Source of the DNA: Lachnospiraceae bacterium
GTDB lineage: Bacteria; Bacillota; Clostridia; Lachnospirales; Lachnospiraceae
Assembly (NCBI GenBank): GCA_022510605.1
Contig: JAFLTB010000016.1
Location: 1-42,664 of the forward strand
Direction: 5' to 3'
DNA: 42,664 nucleotides
Shown: positions 16,726 through 27,300 of the stretch, in pieces
How the letters are laid out: each line of letters starts with the position of its first letter
Numbering within the stretch: position 1 is the stretch's first letter
Translations under genes and position numbers: made by a program
Notes under the pieces: generated by a model
Seen by the model: the letters and a program-made list of their open reading frames with translations, nothing else
The model's database searches: none
Told to the model about the DNA's origin: nothing

Positions 16726-16763
16726 CTGTCATCTGTTATAAGAGAAGTGTAACAAAACAGCCC

Positions 16764-18050
16764 TTAAAAATCAAGGTAATCCTGACTGTTTTTTTCTTCC
16801 TTTTTTTTCATAGCCATTTTTAACATGGCAATCAGCATACAAAGCACCAGAATAATCAATCCCACAATAATCCCTAACAGTATATAATTGGGCGTCAGAG
16901 AAAAAGAACTGTCCTGTGTTTCCCCGGCACTTTTATTCACCCGGTCAATCATACTGCCGGTGTAGCGCTGCAATGTCTGTTCCTTTCTGTCATACTGGTA
17001 AATCCCCTTGTCACCTGACGGCCCCTTCAGATACAACAGCAGATAATTGTTATCCAAATCATTTTCCATGGTAAAGGCCGGCACGGATATGCCGTTTAAC
17101 TCAATACTGGACTGGACATAACCCGCTGGAATATTCGTCAGTTCGGAGGCGTCCAAAACCTCAAATTCATAAGAATTTTTCAAAATAATCCGATTTTTCT
17201 TTTTGGAAATGCTAAAAGATATATCCTTACTTTTAGCATTTTCCTCGTTTTCTCTCTTACTGGTCTCCGACTCGGTCTCCCTGGTAACATCAATGTTATA
17301 TTCCCGTTTGTCACCATTCTCAGCCGTCACCAGAACCTGCACACGGTTTTGCCCTGCTTTGAGGTTTTCGTTGCCGAAGAGCTGAACCCTGGCCGTTTCC
17401 TCCTCGGTCTCAAAGGTCACATAGAGCACATCCGCATTACTGTCCACCGTAGCTGTATAATCTGTCACTTCTCCGGAAAATTCCGGCGTCATTTTTACTG
17501 CTGTGGTTTTCAGGCTTTTCAGACGATTGTTATTACTGAGAACCGGCTCTGGCGTCACCACGGGAGGCTCTCCTTCCGGCGGCTGCTCCATCTGTCCAGC
17601 CTTCTTTTTTCCCACCGTCACTGCCAGCTGATTACTGGATACGGAAAAGGCCGTTCCCTCCTCATCGGTAATATCTGCCGTCCCCTGCACGGAAATCACG
17701 GACGTTCCCTTTTTCACCGCCACAAATTGCAGGGAAAAGGTCTTTTTCGTCGTCTCTGTCTCATTTCCCACCGAGGAGACTTTCAGGATTCCTCCGGTAC
17801 CAGTGACTTTTTTACCGCCCCGGACAAATTCCATAACTGAGGAATCATACTGCGCTGTAAAATCCACATCCAGAAATGGCTCCGTGGACGTCACCTGGCA
17901 TACCACGGTAAAGGTCTCTCCCTTTTTCACCTGGGCGGAGGTGGTGGAAAACTGAATCACACCACTGCCCGTCTCCGCCTGTACCCGCAGGGCTGGAACC
18001 ATCAGAAACACCACAGCCGCCAGTATCATTTTTTTCCATAAATTTGTCAT
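16764..18050 (-). CDS. Secreted membrane-anchored protein with cohesin-like and cadherin-like beta-sandwich domains
   Basis: This encodes 428 residues. A signal peptide ends near RVQAE. Residues about 30-150 resemble a cohesin fold (VKKGETFTVVCQVTS, LQFVAVKKGTSVISV). After a Pro/Glu linker, residues about 170-260 match the cadherin-like beta-sandwich pattern (LKSLKTTAVKMTPEFSG, VTAENGDKREYNIDVTR). A unique region is followed by one C-terminal helix (ILLGIIVGLIILVLCML) and a basic tail, so the protein is probably anchored with its domains outside. The start has GGGGGAG ahead. It follows the glucosaminidase gene by 36 bp and is last in that operon. Whether a dockerin partner exists cannot be seen here. 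Confidence 0.8.
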   Translation of the reverse strand: MTNLWKKMILAAVVFLMVPALRVQAETGSGVIQFSTTSAQVKKGETFTVVCQVTSTEPFLDVDFTAQYDSSVMEFVRGGKKVTGTGGILKVSSVGNETETTKKTFSLQFVAVKKGTSVISVQGTADITDEEGTAFSVSSNQLAVTVGKKKAGQMEQPPEGEPPVVTPEPVLSNNNRLKSLKTTAVKMTPEFSGEVTDYTATVDSNADVLYVTFETEEETARVQLFGNENLKAGQNRVQVLVTAENGDKREYNIDVTRETESETSKRENEENAKSKDISFSISKKKNRIILKNSYEFEVLDASELTNIPAGYVQSSIELNGISVPAFTMENDLDNNYLLLYLKGPSGDKGIYQYDRKEQTLQRYTGSMIDRVNKSAGETQDSSFSLTPNYILLGIIVGLIILVLCMLIAMLKMAMKKKEEKNSQDYLDF

Positions 18051-18086
18051 AACACTCCCCCTTTTCCTTCCCTTTTACGATTTCGC

Positions 18087-19991
18087 TTATTGTGGAGCCG
18101 GGTTAAGCTCCGCCGGCATATTCTCATATACCGGAATGGAAAAGACAATCGGAACCTTATCCAAAAATCCTGCATAGGCCCGTTTCGTCTTAATGGCCTC
18201 GGAGTAAGCCGCCTCCACATTGGTCATATACTGATGGGAAAACCGGCCGTTCGGCGTCACATTAAATTTTTGCAGATACCCGGTATTCTGCCCTTTTTGA
18301 ATATAACTGCTGCCAATATACTGGGCGCCGCCTACAATTGAACGATAACGGTCTGTCCATGGCCGCAGGTACGTAGTACCTGTGCTGGCCCATTTCAGTC
18401 CGTTTAACACCGGATTGCTGCTGCTGTAGGCACCAATATTATAGAAATTGTAAATTCCCGGATACTGGGACGTGGTTCCTGTCACCGCAGTACTTGTAGT
18501 CGTAGGACTGGTTACTACCTCCTGCCTTACACGGGAAGCCAGATGGTACGGACTTACCCCGGAGGATTTCGCCGCATCAACAAAGGCATCGGTATAAGAA
18601 ATACTTTTGTCCTTTCCTGTTGCCAAATCCTTGTAGGTAAAGGATTTATTATAAAACGGCGTATTATTCAAAATCATATTTATGCCGTCCTTCGTCTGGT
18701 ACTGGGACTGATATTCCAGCAGTTCAAACTGATACACCGTATTTTCCGTCAGGAAATTCCGCGGGTCCATGTAGTAAGCAATGGCCTCTTTGGACGCCGC
18801 CACCCAGGTGCTTCCGTCAAAGACCTTCCATTTACCCGTTTTGGCGTCGTAGGCACCTGCTTCCTTGGATTTCCATGCCTCCGATTTGGAGTTGGAAATC
18901 AAATTCAGAGGCTCCGGCTCCAGTTCGCACTCTGCCGCCAGAGCCGTCTGCCAATCCACTCCGGTGTGATACGCCTGAAACTGCCAAAATGGATAGGCCT
19001 TATGCAGAACACGCAGACTCTGTTTGTAAGAATCCGGGAATCCCTGCGCCGTCATGGCCTTTTCAAATTCCGCATCCGAAAGGGCTGTTACTGCTATTTT
19101 CTTCACCGTTTTTTCCTTCGCCAATTTGACATAACGGGAACTTACCCAGCCCGTCCTCTGCTTGCCGTTATAATCAAAGGTCACCTTGTACCATTTTATC
19201 TTCGGCAGTTTTTTTTCTTTCGTAATTTTTACCGTGGCACCCTTCAAAATTTTCACGGTAACCTTATTCAGCTTTTTATAGGGTGCTGACGCTCCGGCTT
19301 TCGTATGCACCTTTGCCGCCTTTTTCAGATTGGCTATGGTGGCATTGGCCGGTTTTTTCAACGTCATTTTCACGTAACTGCTTTGCACGTAGCCCGTGTA
19401 TTTTTTCTTTTTATACGTAAAAGAAATCCTAAACCATTTTTTATTTTTCACCAGTTTTTCATCGGTAAGGGTAACTTTCTTTTTCTTTTCCAGGGTTATC
19501 GGCTTTTTGGAAATTTTAAGCTGTTTACCCCCTGCCTTTTTATATATCCGGGTCTTCTGGGACATCTGTGCCGGCACATTAATTTCTTTATAAGTGGTCT
19601 CATACCGATACGTGGTAATCGGCACCGCCTTGGCTGTGGCAGTAGCCGTCGGCGTCGGAGACGGAGTGCCCGCCTCTGTGTTTATGGCAATATACTGAGC
19701 ACTGGCATATCCGGTGAGACTCTCCCCATTAAAGGAAAAGGAAACTTTATACCAGCCTTCCAGGGTCTCTAAAATCGTCACCTGGGTGCCATTGGCAAGT
19801 TGTACCTGGGTTCCTGCTGAACTCTGCAGCATAGCATAATTGGTGCCTGCGCCAGTACGAATATTTAACATACTGGCAGTCACCACCCCTGTCTGCCCTG
19901 CCGCCTGCACCCGTTCCCGGTTAATTCCCAGAAATCCTGTACTAAGCAATAACACAATCAGAAATGTCGTCCACAATCCCCTGTTTTTCAT
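18087..19991 (-). CDS. Secreted SH3-domain N-acetylglucosaminidase (autolysin-like)
   Basis: This encodes 634 residues. A signal peptide ends near RVQAAG. Bacterial SH3 domains follow: one clear (LNIRTGAGTNY, residues about 35-105), a Pro/Thr linker, then two or three more divergent, lysine-rich copies (KKKYTGYVQSSYVK, KQRTGWVSSRYVK). The C-terminal part (about 320-610) fits an endo-beta-N-acetylglucosaminidase domain of the GH73 group. YHLASRVRQEV holds the expected catalytic Glu, and IYNFYNIGAYSS and WASTGTTYLRPW are also typical. It would cut peptidoglycan glycan strands outside the cell. The start lies two bases after the methyltransferase stop, so the two are translationally close. Confidence 0.88.
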   Translation of the reverse strand: MKNRGLWTTFLIVLLLSTGFLGINRERVQAAGQTGVVTASMLNIRTGAGTNYAMLQSSAGTQVQLANGTQVTILETLEGWYKVSFSFNGESLTGYASAQYIAINTEAGTPSPTPTATATAKAVPITTYRYETTYKEINVPAQMSQKTRIYKKAGGKQLKISKKPITLEKKKKVTLTDEKLVKNKKWFRISFTYKKKKYTGYVQSSYVKMTLKKPANATIANLKKAAKVHTKAGASAPYKKLNKVTVKILKGATVKITKEKKLPKIKWYKVTFDYNGKQRTGWVSSRYVKLAKEKTVKKIAVTALSDAEFEKAMTAQGFPDSYKQSLRVLHKAYPFWQFQAYHTGVDWQTALAAECELEPEPLNLISNSKSEAWKSKEAGAYDAKTGKWKVFDGSTWVAASKEAIAYYMDPRNFLTENTVYQFELLEYQSQYQTKDGINMILNNTPFYNKSFTYKDLATGKDKSISYTDAFVDAAKSSGVSPYHLASRVRQEVVTSPTTTSTAVTGTTSQYPGIYNFYNIGAYSSSNPVLNGLKWASTGTTYLRPWTDRYRSIVGGAQYIGSSYIQKGQNTGYLQKFNVTPNGRFSHQYMTNVEAAYSEAIKTKRAYAGFLDKVPIVFSIPVYENMPAELNPAPQ

Positions 19992-19993
19992 CC

Positions 19994-20743
19994 TTACACT
20001 TCCTTCACCTTAGCTACTACATAAATTCTTTCGCTGTTTTCTGTTGGCGGTCCCTGCATGGAGGAATCAAAACACTCCACCATGGACAACCCGCTCTCGT
20101 CTAACAGTTTTTCCAGTTTATCCACTGAATAGGCCTTCTGATAGTGAGCTTCCTCAATGCGCTCATAAAGGTCACTGTCCAGCTGTCTCCTGAAAATGGT
20201 CAGCATATATTCATTGATATCCTGGTCCTCATAATAGTAATTTTCCCAGATATAACTGACTTCCTCATCCTGCTCCACCCAGGTCTGATTGCCAATTATA
20301 TTCCGATAGCAATAGGCGGTTTTTAAATCAAAAATAAAATATCCTTCTGGTTTCAGGTACTCTTTGACCCGGGAAAAGACAGCCGCCAGCGCATCATCCT
20401 GCAACAGGTAATTGACCGAGTCACAAACACTGAGAAACGTATCCACCGACTCTGACAACTCCAGTTTCGTCATATCCTGCTGCAGATAAAGAATATCCGA
20501 ACCGGCCTCCAGTTTTTTATCCTGTGCTAACGCCAGCATCTCCGCAGAACTGTCCACACCAATCATCTGATACCCTGCCTTGGCAAACCGCTCTGTCATG
20601 GTTCCTGTTCCACAGCCCAGTTCGCAGATAGTTCCCTGCTCTACTCCGTGGGACACCAGATAATTCTTTAATTGTTCAAACCACTCCTCATAGGGAATCT
20701 GGTCCATCATGTGATCGTATACATTTGCAAATTTTTCGTACAT
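19994..20743 (-). CDS. Class I SAM-dependent methyltransferase
   Basis: This encodes 249 residues from ATG 20743 (MYEKFANVYDHMMD). GGAGG in the end of addA is nine bases upstream; ATG 20749 would be only three bases away. The SAM-binding motif ICELGCGTGTMTERF and the acidic end of strand two (MIGVDSSAEML) are clear, followed by LQQDM and FLSVCDSVNYLL. The substrate is unknown; the family includes small-molecule methyltransferases often annotated only by domain. It is coupled to addA upstream and to the glucosaminidase downstream. Confidence 0.9.
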   Translation of the reverse strand: MYEKFANVYDHMMDQIPYEEWFEQLKNYLVSHGVEQGTICELGCGTGTMTERFAKAGYQMIGVDSSAEMLALAQDKKLEAGSDILYLQQDMTKLELSESVDTFLSVCDSVNYLLQDDALAAVFSRVKEYLKPEGYFIFDLKTAYCYRNIIGNQTWVEQDEEVSYIWENYYYEDQDINEYMLTIFRRQLDSDLYERIEEAHYQKAYSVDKLEKLLDESGLSMVECFDSSMQGPPTENSERIYVVAKVKEV

Positions 20744-20748
20744 ATTCA

Positions 20749-23700
20749 TTATCCTCCAATCCGAAGCTCGCGGCCAAGGGAAAAGGAATACAAAATACAT
20801 TCCTTTACCGGCTTGTCCATCATATTTTCCAATGCTTCTTTATAAATTTCCATCTGTGTTTTATATCGGCTGATGAGTACCTCTTCCTCGCCCTTTTTCA
20901 GCGAATCCGTCTTATAATCCATCAGCACAATCCCATCCCCTTCTTCATAATACCCATCAATAATTCCCTGTACCAGCACTGACTCAGAACTTTTTCCTTT
21001 TCCCGGTGGGTCGTCATACTCTGGAAATACCTCCTTCACCGGTTTTGCCATCACAAAAGGCTGTTCCCGGTGCAGACGCCCGGACGCCGCCGCTCTCCTC
21101 ATGGCAAGTCCCAGAGACGAATGAAAAAAGGTATGCAGACGACGGTAATTTAACACTTCTGTCTCCTCCTCCCGAAGCCGGCCGGTCTTTACCAGTTCCT
21201 GTACCGCCTGGCGAATCTCTTCTTCTGTATCTGTTTTTTGAAAATCAATTTGAGCCATAACCTGGTGCCATATCGTACCATAGGCGGCCCCCCGGTGGAC
21301 AGAATCCGAAAATACTTCTTCCCGCATAAATGCCGGTACCGGCATCTCCTCATCCTCCTCCTGATGTGACAAAATGGTAAAATCTTCCATTTCCAGTTCT
21401 TCCATGGATTTCACTTTTAAATCCGACACGGAAACTTTCACCGGCAAAGGTTCACATGTTTTTTCCACATTTTTTTCTAAAAATTTTAATAATTCATGTG
21501 TTTCTTCATGATAACGGATAGATGTGTCAAAATTGTAAAGGCTTTCAATTTCCACATTTTCCCTGACAATCTCTGCCGCCGCTTCCGCAAGCAGTTCCTC
21601 TCTATACACCGGTGTTACCGTAAACCACTGGCTTTCTGTCAGCGCTGCCGGGAGCACCATATCAAAAAAGCTTTTCATCCGGCTCCGCTCCAGAAAACTG
21701 TCGCCGCCCCCTTCGATTTCCTTCCGGCATCCTACCAAAATCAGCTTTTCCTTCGCCCTGGTCATGGCTACATACAGTACCCGCAGCTCCTCGCCTAAAT
21801 CCGCCAAATCATTCTGCCTCTGCAAAAAACGCCGATACAGTGTGTCCCTGGCGGTTCTTGTTTCATTATACACCAGTTTTGAAGCAATGCCAATCTCCGG
21901 CTGAATGGTCAGAAAAGAACGGTTTGTGCTTCCCAGTTTTTTGCCCATACCCGCCAGAATGCAGATGGGAAATTCCAGTCCTTTGCTTTTATGTATCGTC
22001 ATAATCCGGACAACATTTTCCTCCTCTCCTACAATATTTACCTCCCCCATCTCCTCCTGCTGTTCCTGGATTCGATTGATATAGCGAACGAACTGGTACA
22101 GCCCGTGGTAAACCGTCTCATCAAATTCTCTGGCCTGTTCCATCAGACTGTCCATATTGGCAGTTCGCTGGGCGCCCTCTTTCATCATCCGTACTGTCTC
22201 ATAAATTCCTGTCTCCTGGTAAATGTCCTGAATCAGTTCTGCCACCGTGGCATAGGAGGTCTTTTGCCGCAAACGGTCAAGCACCTCCAGAAAATGCCGG
22301 ATTTTCCCTGAAAGAGCGTCTTCCTTATCGTAACCAATAAGAGAATCGTAAAAATCCATTTTCTGGCTTTCCTCCTGATGGCGGCTTCCGCCCCGAATTA
22401 CTGCCAGTTCCTCCTCTGTAAAGGAAAACATCGGCCCCGCTAACACCGCCGCTAACGCCATATCCTGTCTTGGATTGTCTATGACCTGCAGCATATTCGT
22501 CATTAACTGAATCTCTCTGGTGTCAAAAAAGCCCTGGGTGTGGTCCATCACCACAGGAATCCCTGCTTCACTCAGAGCGTCAAAGTAACTCTGTCCGGCA
22601 TTTTTCACACTGCGGGCCAACACCACAATGTCCCGGTAGGAGGCAGGACGCCATCCCTCTTCCTCAAACAGATACAGTGGATTCTGCGGATTCGTGAGTT
22701 CCTGAATCTTCGAGGCAATAAGCCGTCCCTCCAACTCTGCATCCTCCTTGTCCAGAATCACATAGGCATCAATGGTTTCTGCCGCTCTCTTGTCTGTATC
22801 CGGAAATTCCCGCCTACACCGCAGTCGCGCCGCCTCATCGTATTCCACACCGCCTAAATCCCGGTGCATGACTCTGGCAAATACACTGTTACTGCCCTCT
22901 AACACCACCTCCCGGCTTCGGAAGTTCTGGTGCAAATCAATCCGGCGGCAGGAGCTCCCCTCTGCCGCATCATAGGAAAGAAGTTTCTCTGCAAAAAGCT
23001 CCGGGCAGGCATTGCGGAACCGGTAAATGCTCTGCTTCACATCTCCCACCATAAACACATTCGGAGCAAATCCCTCCAGTCCGTCTCTTGACACACTCAT
23101 TAACAGCGTATCCTGTACCCGGTTGCTGTCCTGGTACTCATCAATCATAATTTCTTCAAACTGCTCTGCCAGCTCCAGCGCCGCCGCCGAGCGCACATAT
23201 TCCTGTTTTTCATCATCCCATTCCAGAAGAATGGAAAGTGCCAGCTGCTCCAAATCATTAAAGTCCACCAGCCCCCGCTCCCGCTTGGCTTCCGTATATT
23301 CTTCCTTAAACCGCCTTGTCAGCCTGAGCAGGGTGACAAGCTTCCCTCCCATGGCCTCCAAATCCGCCAGGTGTCCTTCTATGTCCTGGAAAAAATATCC
23401 TTCCCGCATCTCCTCCAGTGTTTCCTTGCAGCGTTTCCTTCCCTCCTGCACTGCCTCTTTCAGGGCCGTTTCCACACTGTCATCCCGCTTTGGCATCATA
23501 CGGGCAAAGCTCATTTCATCCAGAACCTCCCGAAAGGCTTCATATCCTTCCGCCTCTAAAAGTCCCTGACACAGTTCCATTAGCGCTTCCAGCTGTTTTT
23601 CAAAATAGTAAGGCCCGCCGGGACTTCTGGCTACCTCCATCAGCCTCTGCGCCTCTCCCAAAAGCCCCTCCACCATCCGGCGGCAGTCCTCCATTAAAAG

Positions 23701-24345
23701 TTTCACGAAGGGAGAGTCTTCCCACTGGCTCTTATCCGGCACCGATAAAAATTCCTCCATGCGGGTCAGCCAGTCATCGGGAAAGGGCTCACTCATGGCC
23801 CGGTTATAAAGCTCCAGAATCATCTCAAGCATCCGGGCGTCGCTCCGGTGAAACATAGCCATGCCGGCCAGCTCCACAAAATCCGGCCGCTGCTCCGTAT
23901 ACTCCTCTTCCAGAATTTCCTCTAACGTCTCGTTTTGCAAAAGAGCCAGCTCGCTCTCTGTCCCCTGACGGTACGCCGGGTCCAGACCGATGCGGTGAAA
24001 ATAATTCTGAATCACATACCCACAGAAGCTATGTACCGTGGAAATATGGGCCGAGGCAATCAGTCCTGCCTGCCTTTGCAGATGCCGGTTCTCCGGGTTC
24101 TGTAAAAGCGCTTCCTCCAGCCGGCTGCGGAGACGCTCCTTCATCTGGGCCGCCGCCGCTTTGGTAAAGGTCACAATCACGAAGCGGTCCACATCCACCG
24201 GATGACTCTCATCCATAATGCGGCTGAATATCCGCTCCACTAACACCGCTGTCTTGCCGGAGCCCGCCGCCGCTGAAACTAATATATTGGCTTCCCGCAT
24301 ATCAATCACGGCCTGCTGGTCACTGGTCCATCGAATCTCGCCCAT
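20749..24345 (-). CDS. addA: ATP-dependent helicase/nuclease subunit A (AddA)
   Basis: AddA is the UvrD-type helicase and nuclease subunit of AddAB, which resects double-strand breaks for RecA. It has 1,198 residues from ATG 24345 (MGEIRWTSDQQ), six bases after GGGAGG. Walker A is AAAGSGKTAVL. Other helicase motifs are VGDVKQSIYRFR, HKSKGLEFP and VAMTRAKEKL. The C-terminal RecB-like nuclease has GIIDGYYEEGDG and LMDYKTDS. Its start overlaps the 3' end of addB by 26 bp, the usual coupling for these subunits. Confidence 0.97.
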   Translation of the reverse strand: MGEIRWTSDQQAVIDMREANILVSAAAGSGKTAVLVERIFSRIMDESHPVDVDRFVIVTFTKAAAAQMKERLRSRLEEALLQNPENRHLQRQAGLIASAHISTVHSFCGYVIQNYFHRIGLDPAYRQGTESELALLQNETLEEILEEEYTEQRPDFVELAGMAMFHRSDARMLEMILELYNRAMSEPFPDDWLTRMEEFLSVPDKSQWEDSPFVKLLMEDCRRMVEGLLGEAQRLMEVARSPGGPYYFEKQLEALMELCQGLLEAEGYEAFREVLDEMSFARMMPKRDDSVETALKEAVQEGRKRCKETLEEMREGYFFQDIEGHLADLEAMGGKLVTLLRLTRRFKEEYTEAKRERGLVDFNDLEQLALSILLEWDDEKQEYVRSAAALELAEQFEEIMIDEYQDSNRVQDTLLMSVSRDGLEGFAPNVFMVGDVKQSIYRFRNACPELFAEKLLSYDAAEGSSCRRIDLHQNFRSREVVLEGSNSVFARVMHRDLGGVEYDEAARLRCRREFPDTDKRAAETIDAYVILDKEDAELEGRLIASKIQELTNPQNPLYLFEEEGWRPASYRDIVVLARSVKNAGQSYFDALSEAGIPVVMDHTQGFFDTREIQLMTNMLQVIDNPRQDMALAAVLAGPMFSFTEEELAVIRGGSRHQEESQKMDFYDSLIGYDKEDALSGKIRHFLEVLDRLRQKTSYATVAELIQDIYQETGIYETVRMMKEGAQRTANMDSLMEQAREFDETVYHGLYQFVRYINRIQEQQEEMGEVNIVGEEENVVRIMTIHKSKGLEFPICILAGMGKKLGSTNRSFLTIQPEIGIASKLVYNETRTARDTLYRRFLQRQNDLADLGEELRVLYVAMTRAKEKLILVGCRKEIEGGGDSFLERSRMKSFFDMVLPAALTESQWFTVTPVYREELLAEAAAEIVRENVEIESLYNFDTSIRYHEETHELLKFLEKNVEKTCEPLPVKVSVSDLKVKSMEELEMEDFTILSHQEEDEEMPVPAFMREEVFSDSVHRGAAYGTIWHQVMAQIDFQKTDTEEEIRQAVQELVKTGRLREEETEVLNYRRLHTFFHSSLGLAMRRAAASGRLHREQPFVMAKPVKEVFPEYDDPPGKGKSSESVLVQGIIDGYYEEGDGIVLMDYKTDSLKKGEEEVLISRYKTQMEIYKEALENMMDKPVKECILYSFSLGRELRIGG

Positions 24346-27300
24346 ATAACACCTCCCATACTTCCTCATCCTTTAACTCCGGATACTCCCGGACACGGGC
24401 TGACAGCTCCCGCTTCTCCATACCACAGATTCCCTTTAGCCCGCAATAATCACAGCCGCACTCCGTCTTTGTCCGGTACGGCGCTGCCTCTATCTCTCCG
24501 CCAAAAATACGGCATCCAAATTCTTCCATCCTGGCCCGGCTGTGGCCCATGAGTCTCTGAAACTGCTCCGTGGACATCACACGGGAACTGCTTGCAAAGG
24601 AGCCATCCTTTTTTACTGCCACCGGCACCATCCGGGAACGGCTTCCCGGCCGAATCTGCCCGTTCTCTGCTATCTGCTTATCAATCTTTTCTAAAATTTC
24701 CGCTTCTTCATTTACATAGCCGGCGCACTTCATAGCCTCGAAGGCTCTCTCTTTCCGTCCCTCTTCCGTCTCCTCCTGCCATGCAAGTTCCGGCTCCTTC
24801 ATCTGATAGTACAGCATAGCCGCCGGCACCGGATGGCTCTCCGGGCGGCTTTTTGCCTCCAGCTCCATGGCCGCCGCCATATAGGTCACCAACTGTAATT
24901 GCAGTCCGTAATACACCTTGCTCAGGGACAAATCATTCTGCCCGCTTTTATAATCAATTATTTTTATCAGCCGCTCTGCTCCATTGTCACAGGTATCCAC
25001 GCGGTCAATCTGGCCGCCAAACACCATATCCCGGCCTTCCGCCAGAGGAATGGTAAGGGAATCCAGTCCCTCCTGCCCGGAAAACCGTTTTTCCGAATAG
25101 GTCTGGACAAATTCCCCCTCTTTCATCTGCCTCCAGATTCCCCACACAGTATTTTTCATTACCTGTTTCATCCGCAATATCATAAATTCCACACGCTTTG
25201 ACTGGTGAAACATCTTCCCCTTATATCCCTCAATGGCATACTCCACACTGGCCTCTGCCAATGCCTTTACCTCTTCTTCCTCCAAATCCTGCCACTGGCG
25301 CTCCTGGCTCTCCAGCTCATGAGAAAAATGCTCCATGGCCCCGTGAAATACATTGCCATAGTCCAGGGCTCCTACGGTATATTCCTCCCTCTCTTTTAAC
25401 CCCAGTCCAAAAATGACATAGTGGGCATAGGGACATTTGGCAAACTGCTCTAACCGGGTGACGCTTCCGTGAATCCGTCTGCCATACAGAAGTTCCGCCG
25501 CCTCTCTGGAGAGCCTGGTTTTTCTTTTTTCGCCCCGCATCGAGAGCAGCCGCTCAAAAAGAGCCGGTTCCCGCTCCCGGTAGTAGGCCGCCAGTTCCCA
25601 CCAGCAGGCATCCTTCCGAAAGCTTCCATCTGCCAGACGGGCAATAAGATAATGTCTGCCCTTATCCGTTCCCAATATCCGGCGCAGGGAGGTTTCCTTC
25701 TCCTCATCCTCAATTACAAGCCCCGGAAACAGTCCCTGCATACTATGTATCAGATACGCCGGGCGTTTGCTGCTGCCGTCTCCCCCCACCCGGGAATAGG
25801 TCAAGTAAAGTTTATCCGATGGCTTGGTAAGAGTCAGGTACAGATAAAACTGTTCCGTATAGGCCTGCTTTTCTGCCAGGGGAGCCAGTTCCACCCCGGC
25901 CTCCGCAATCTTCCTGCGCTCGTTTTCCGAGAGGATTCCCGGCCCGCCCTGTGCCTTGGGAATCCGGTCATCGTTTACCCCCATAAAAAACAGCACTTTA
26001 ATATTTTTCAGACGGCTCCGCTCCACATCTCCCACCATAACCTGGTTGGAGGAAGGCGGCACAAAGCCCACCAGCCCTTCCGAAATGCCTGCGGATAATA
26101 ACTCCTCGTACTCCCGGAAGGTCACGGTCTCTGTCCCCAGCAGTTCTACCAGTTCGTCAAATAATTCCATCATCAGCCGGTATATGCTCTTATATTCCCT
26201 GGCTAATAAAGGACTTCCCCCTTCCTCAAACTGCCGGCTCTTTTCCATCACCCGCTCATATAACTGGTTTTTTATAATCAGACGATACAAGATTTCCGTA
26301 AACTCTTTTACTGTCTTTTTCCCGCCCTGGCACTCTGACACCGCCTCCCGGATGGCCTCTGTAAATTTTTCCCGGTATTCGTTGACTACTACTAAATCCA
26401 TGCGCTCCACGGCATACTCCCATTCCTGCTGATAGGAGCGGAAGCCTCTCCGGCCTCTGGCAATGACATAATTTTCCAATATATCTGTCTCCTCCGCAGA
26501 CAAGGGTGACAGGCCGCAGCGCAAAAAGCGGAAGGTGCTTTCGTAATCCATGTTCCGGCGCACCATTTCCAGAAATGCCATAATATACTCCGCCATGGCA
26601 TTGGCGCCGATGCTTTTTTTATAATCCATAAAATACCGGATGCCCATCCGCTCCAGTTCTCTGGCAAGGGGCTGCTCATAGGCGGCAATATCCCCGGTGA
26701 CAATGGCGATATCGTCATAGGAATATCCCTTCTCATGTACCAGCCACCAGATGGTTCTTGCCGCATAGGCCGCCTCGTCCGCCTCTTTCCGGCAGACCCG
26801 CACCCGTATATCTTTAAGTTCTCCGGGATACTGGGTCCGGCCATAGGAAAAAATATGCTCTTCCAGAAAGCTCAGTTCTTCACTGCCTGCCACCCGGTAG
26901 GGCACCTTGTCCCTGCCTTTGCCGGTGAGCACCGGTTCTTCAATGTGGGTATGTACCTCTGCGGCAATTTTGGACAGCCGGGTCATGGTGTCAGTACTCA
27001 GGGAAAAGACCTGGCCTCTCCTCTCTGTCCGGTCTGTGGTCACGGTCACAAGCATCCGGTCACAGCAGGCCAGCAATTCCCGGAGCAAATCATACTGGGT
27101 AGGAGTAAACCCTGTAAAACCATCCAGACAGATTACACTATCCCGTAGCATGTCAATGGAAGCCGCCACCCCTGTCAACTGGGGCACCAGTTCCTCCGCC
27201 ATCATATATGTATCGCCCATTTTTTCTTGCAGGGCATGGTAAATCAGACGCAAATCCTGGATTTTGCAGGCCATAAGGCTCTCGCCTCCTAAGCACTCCT

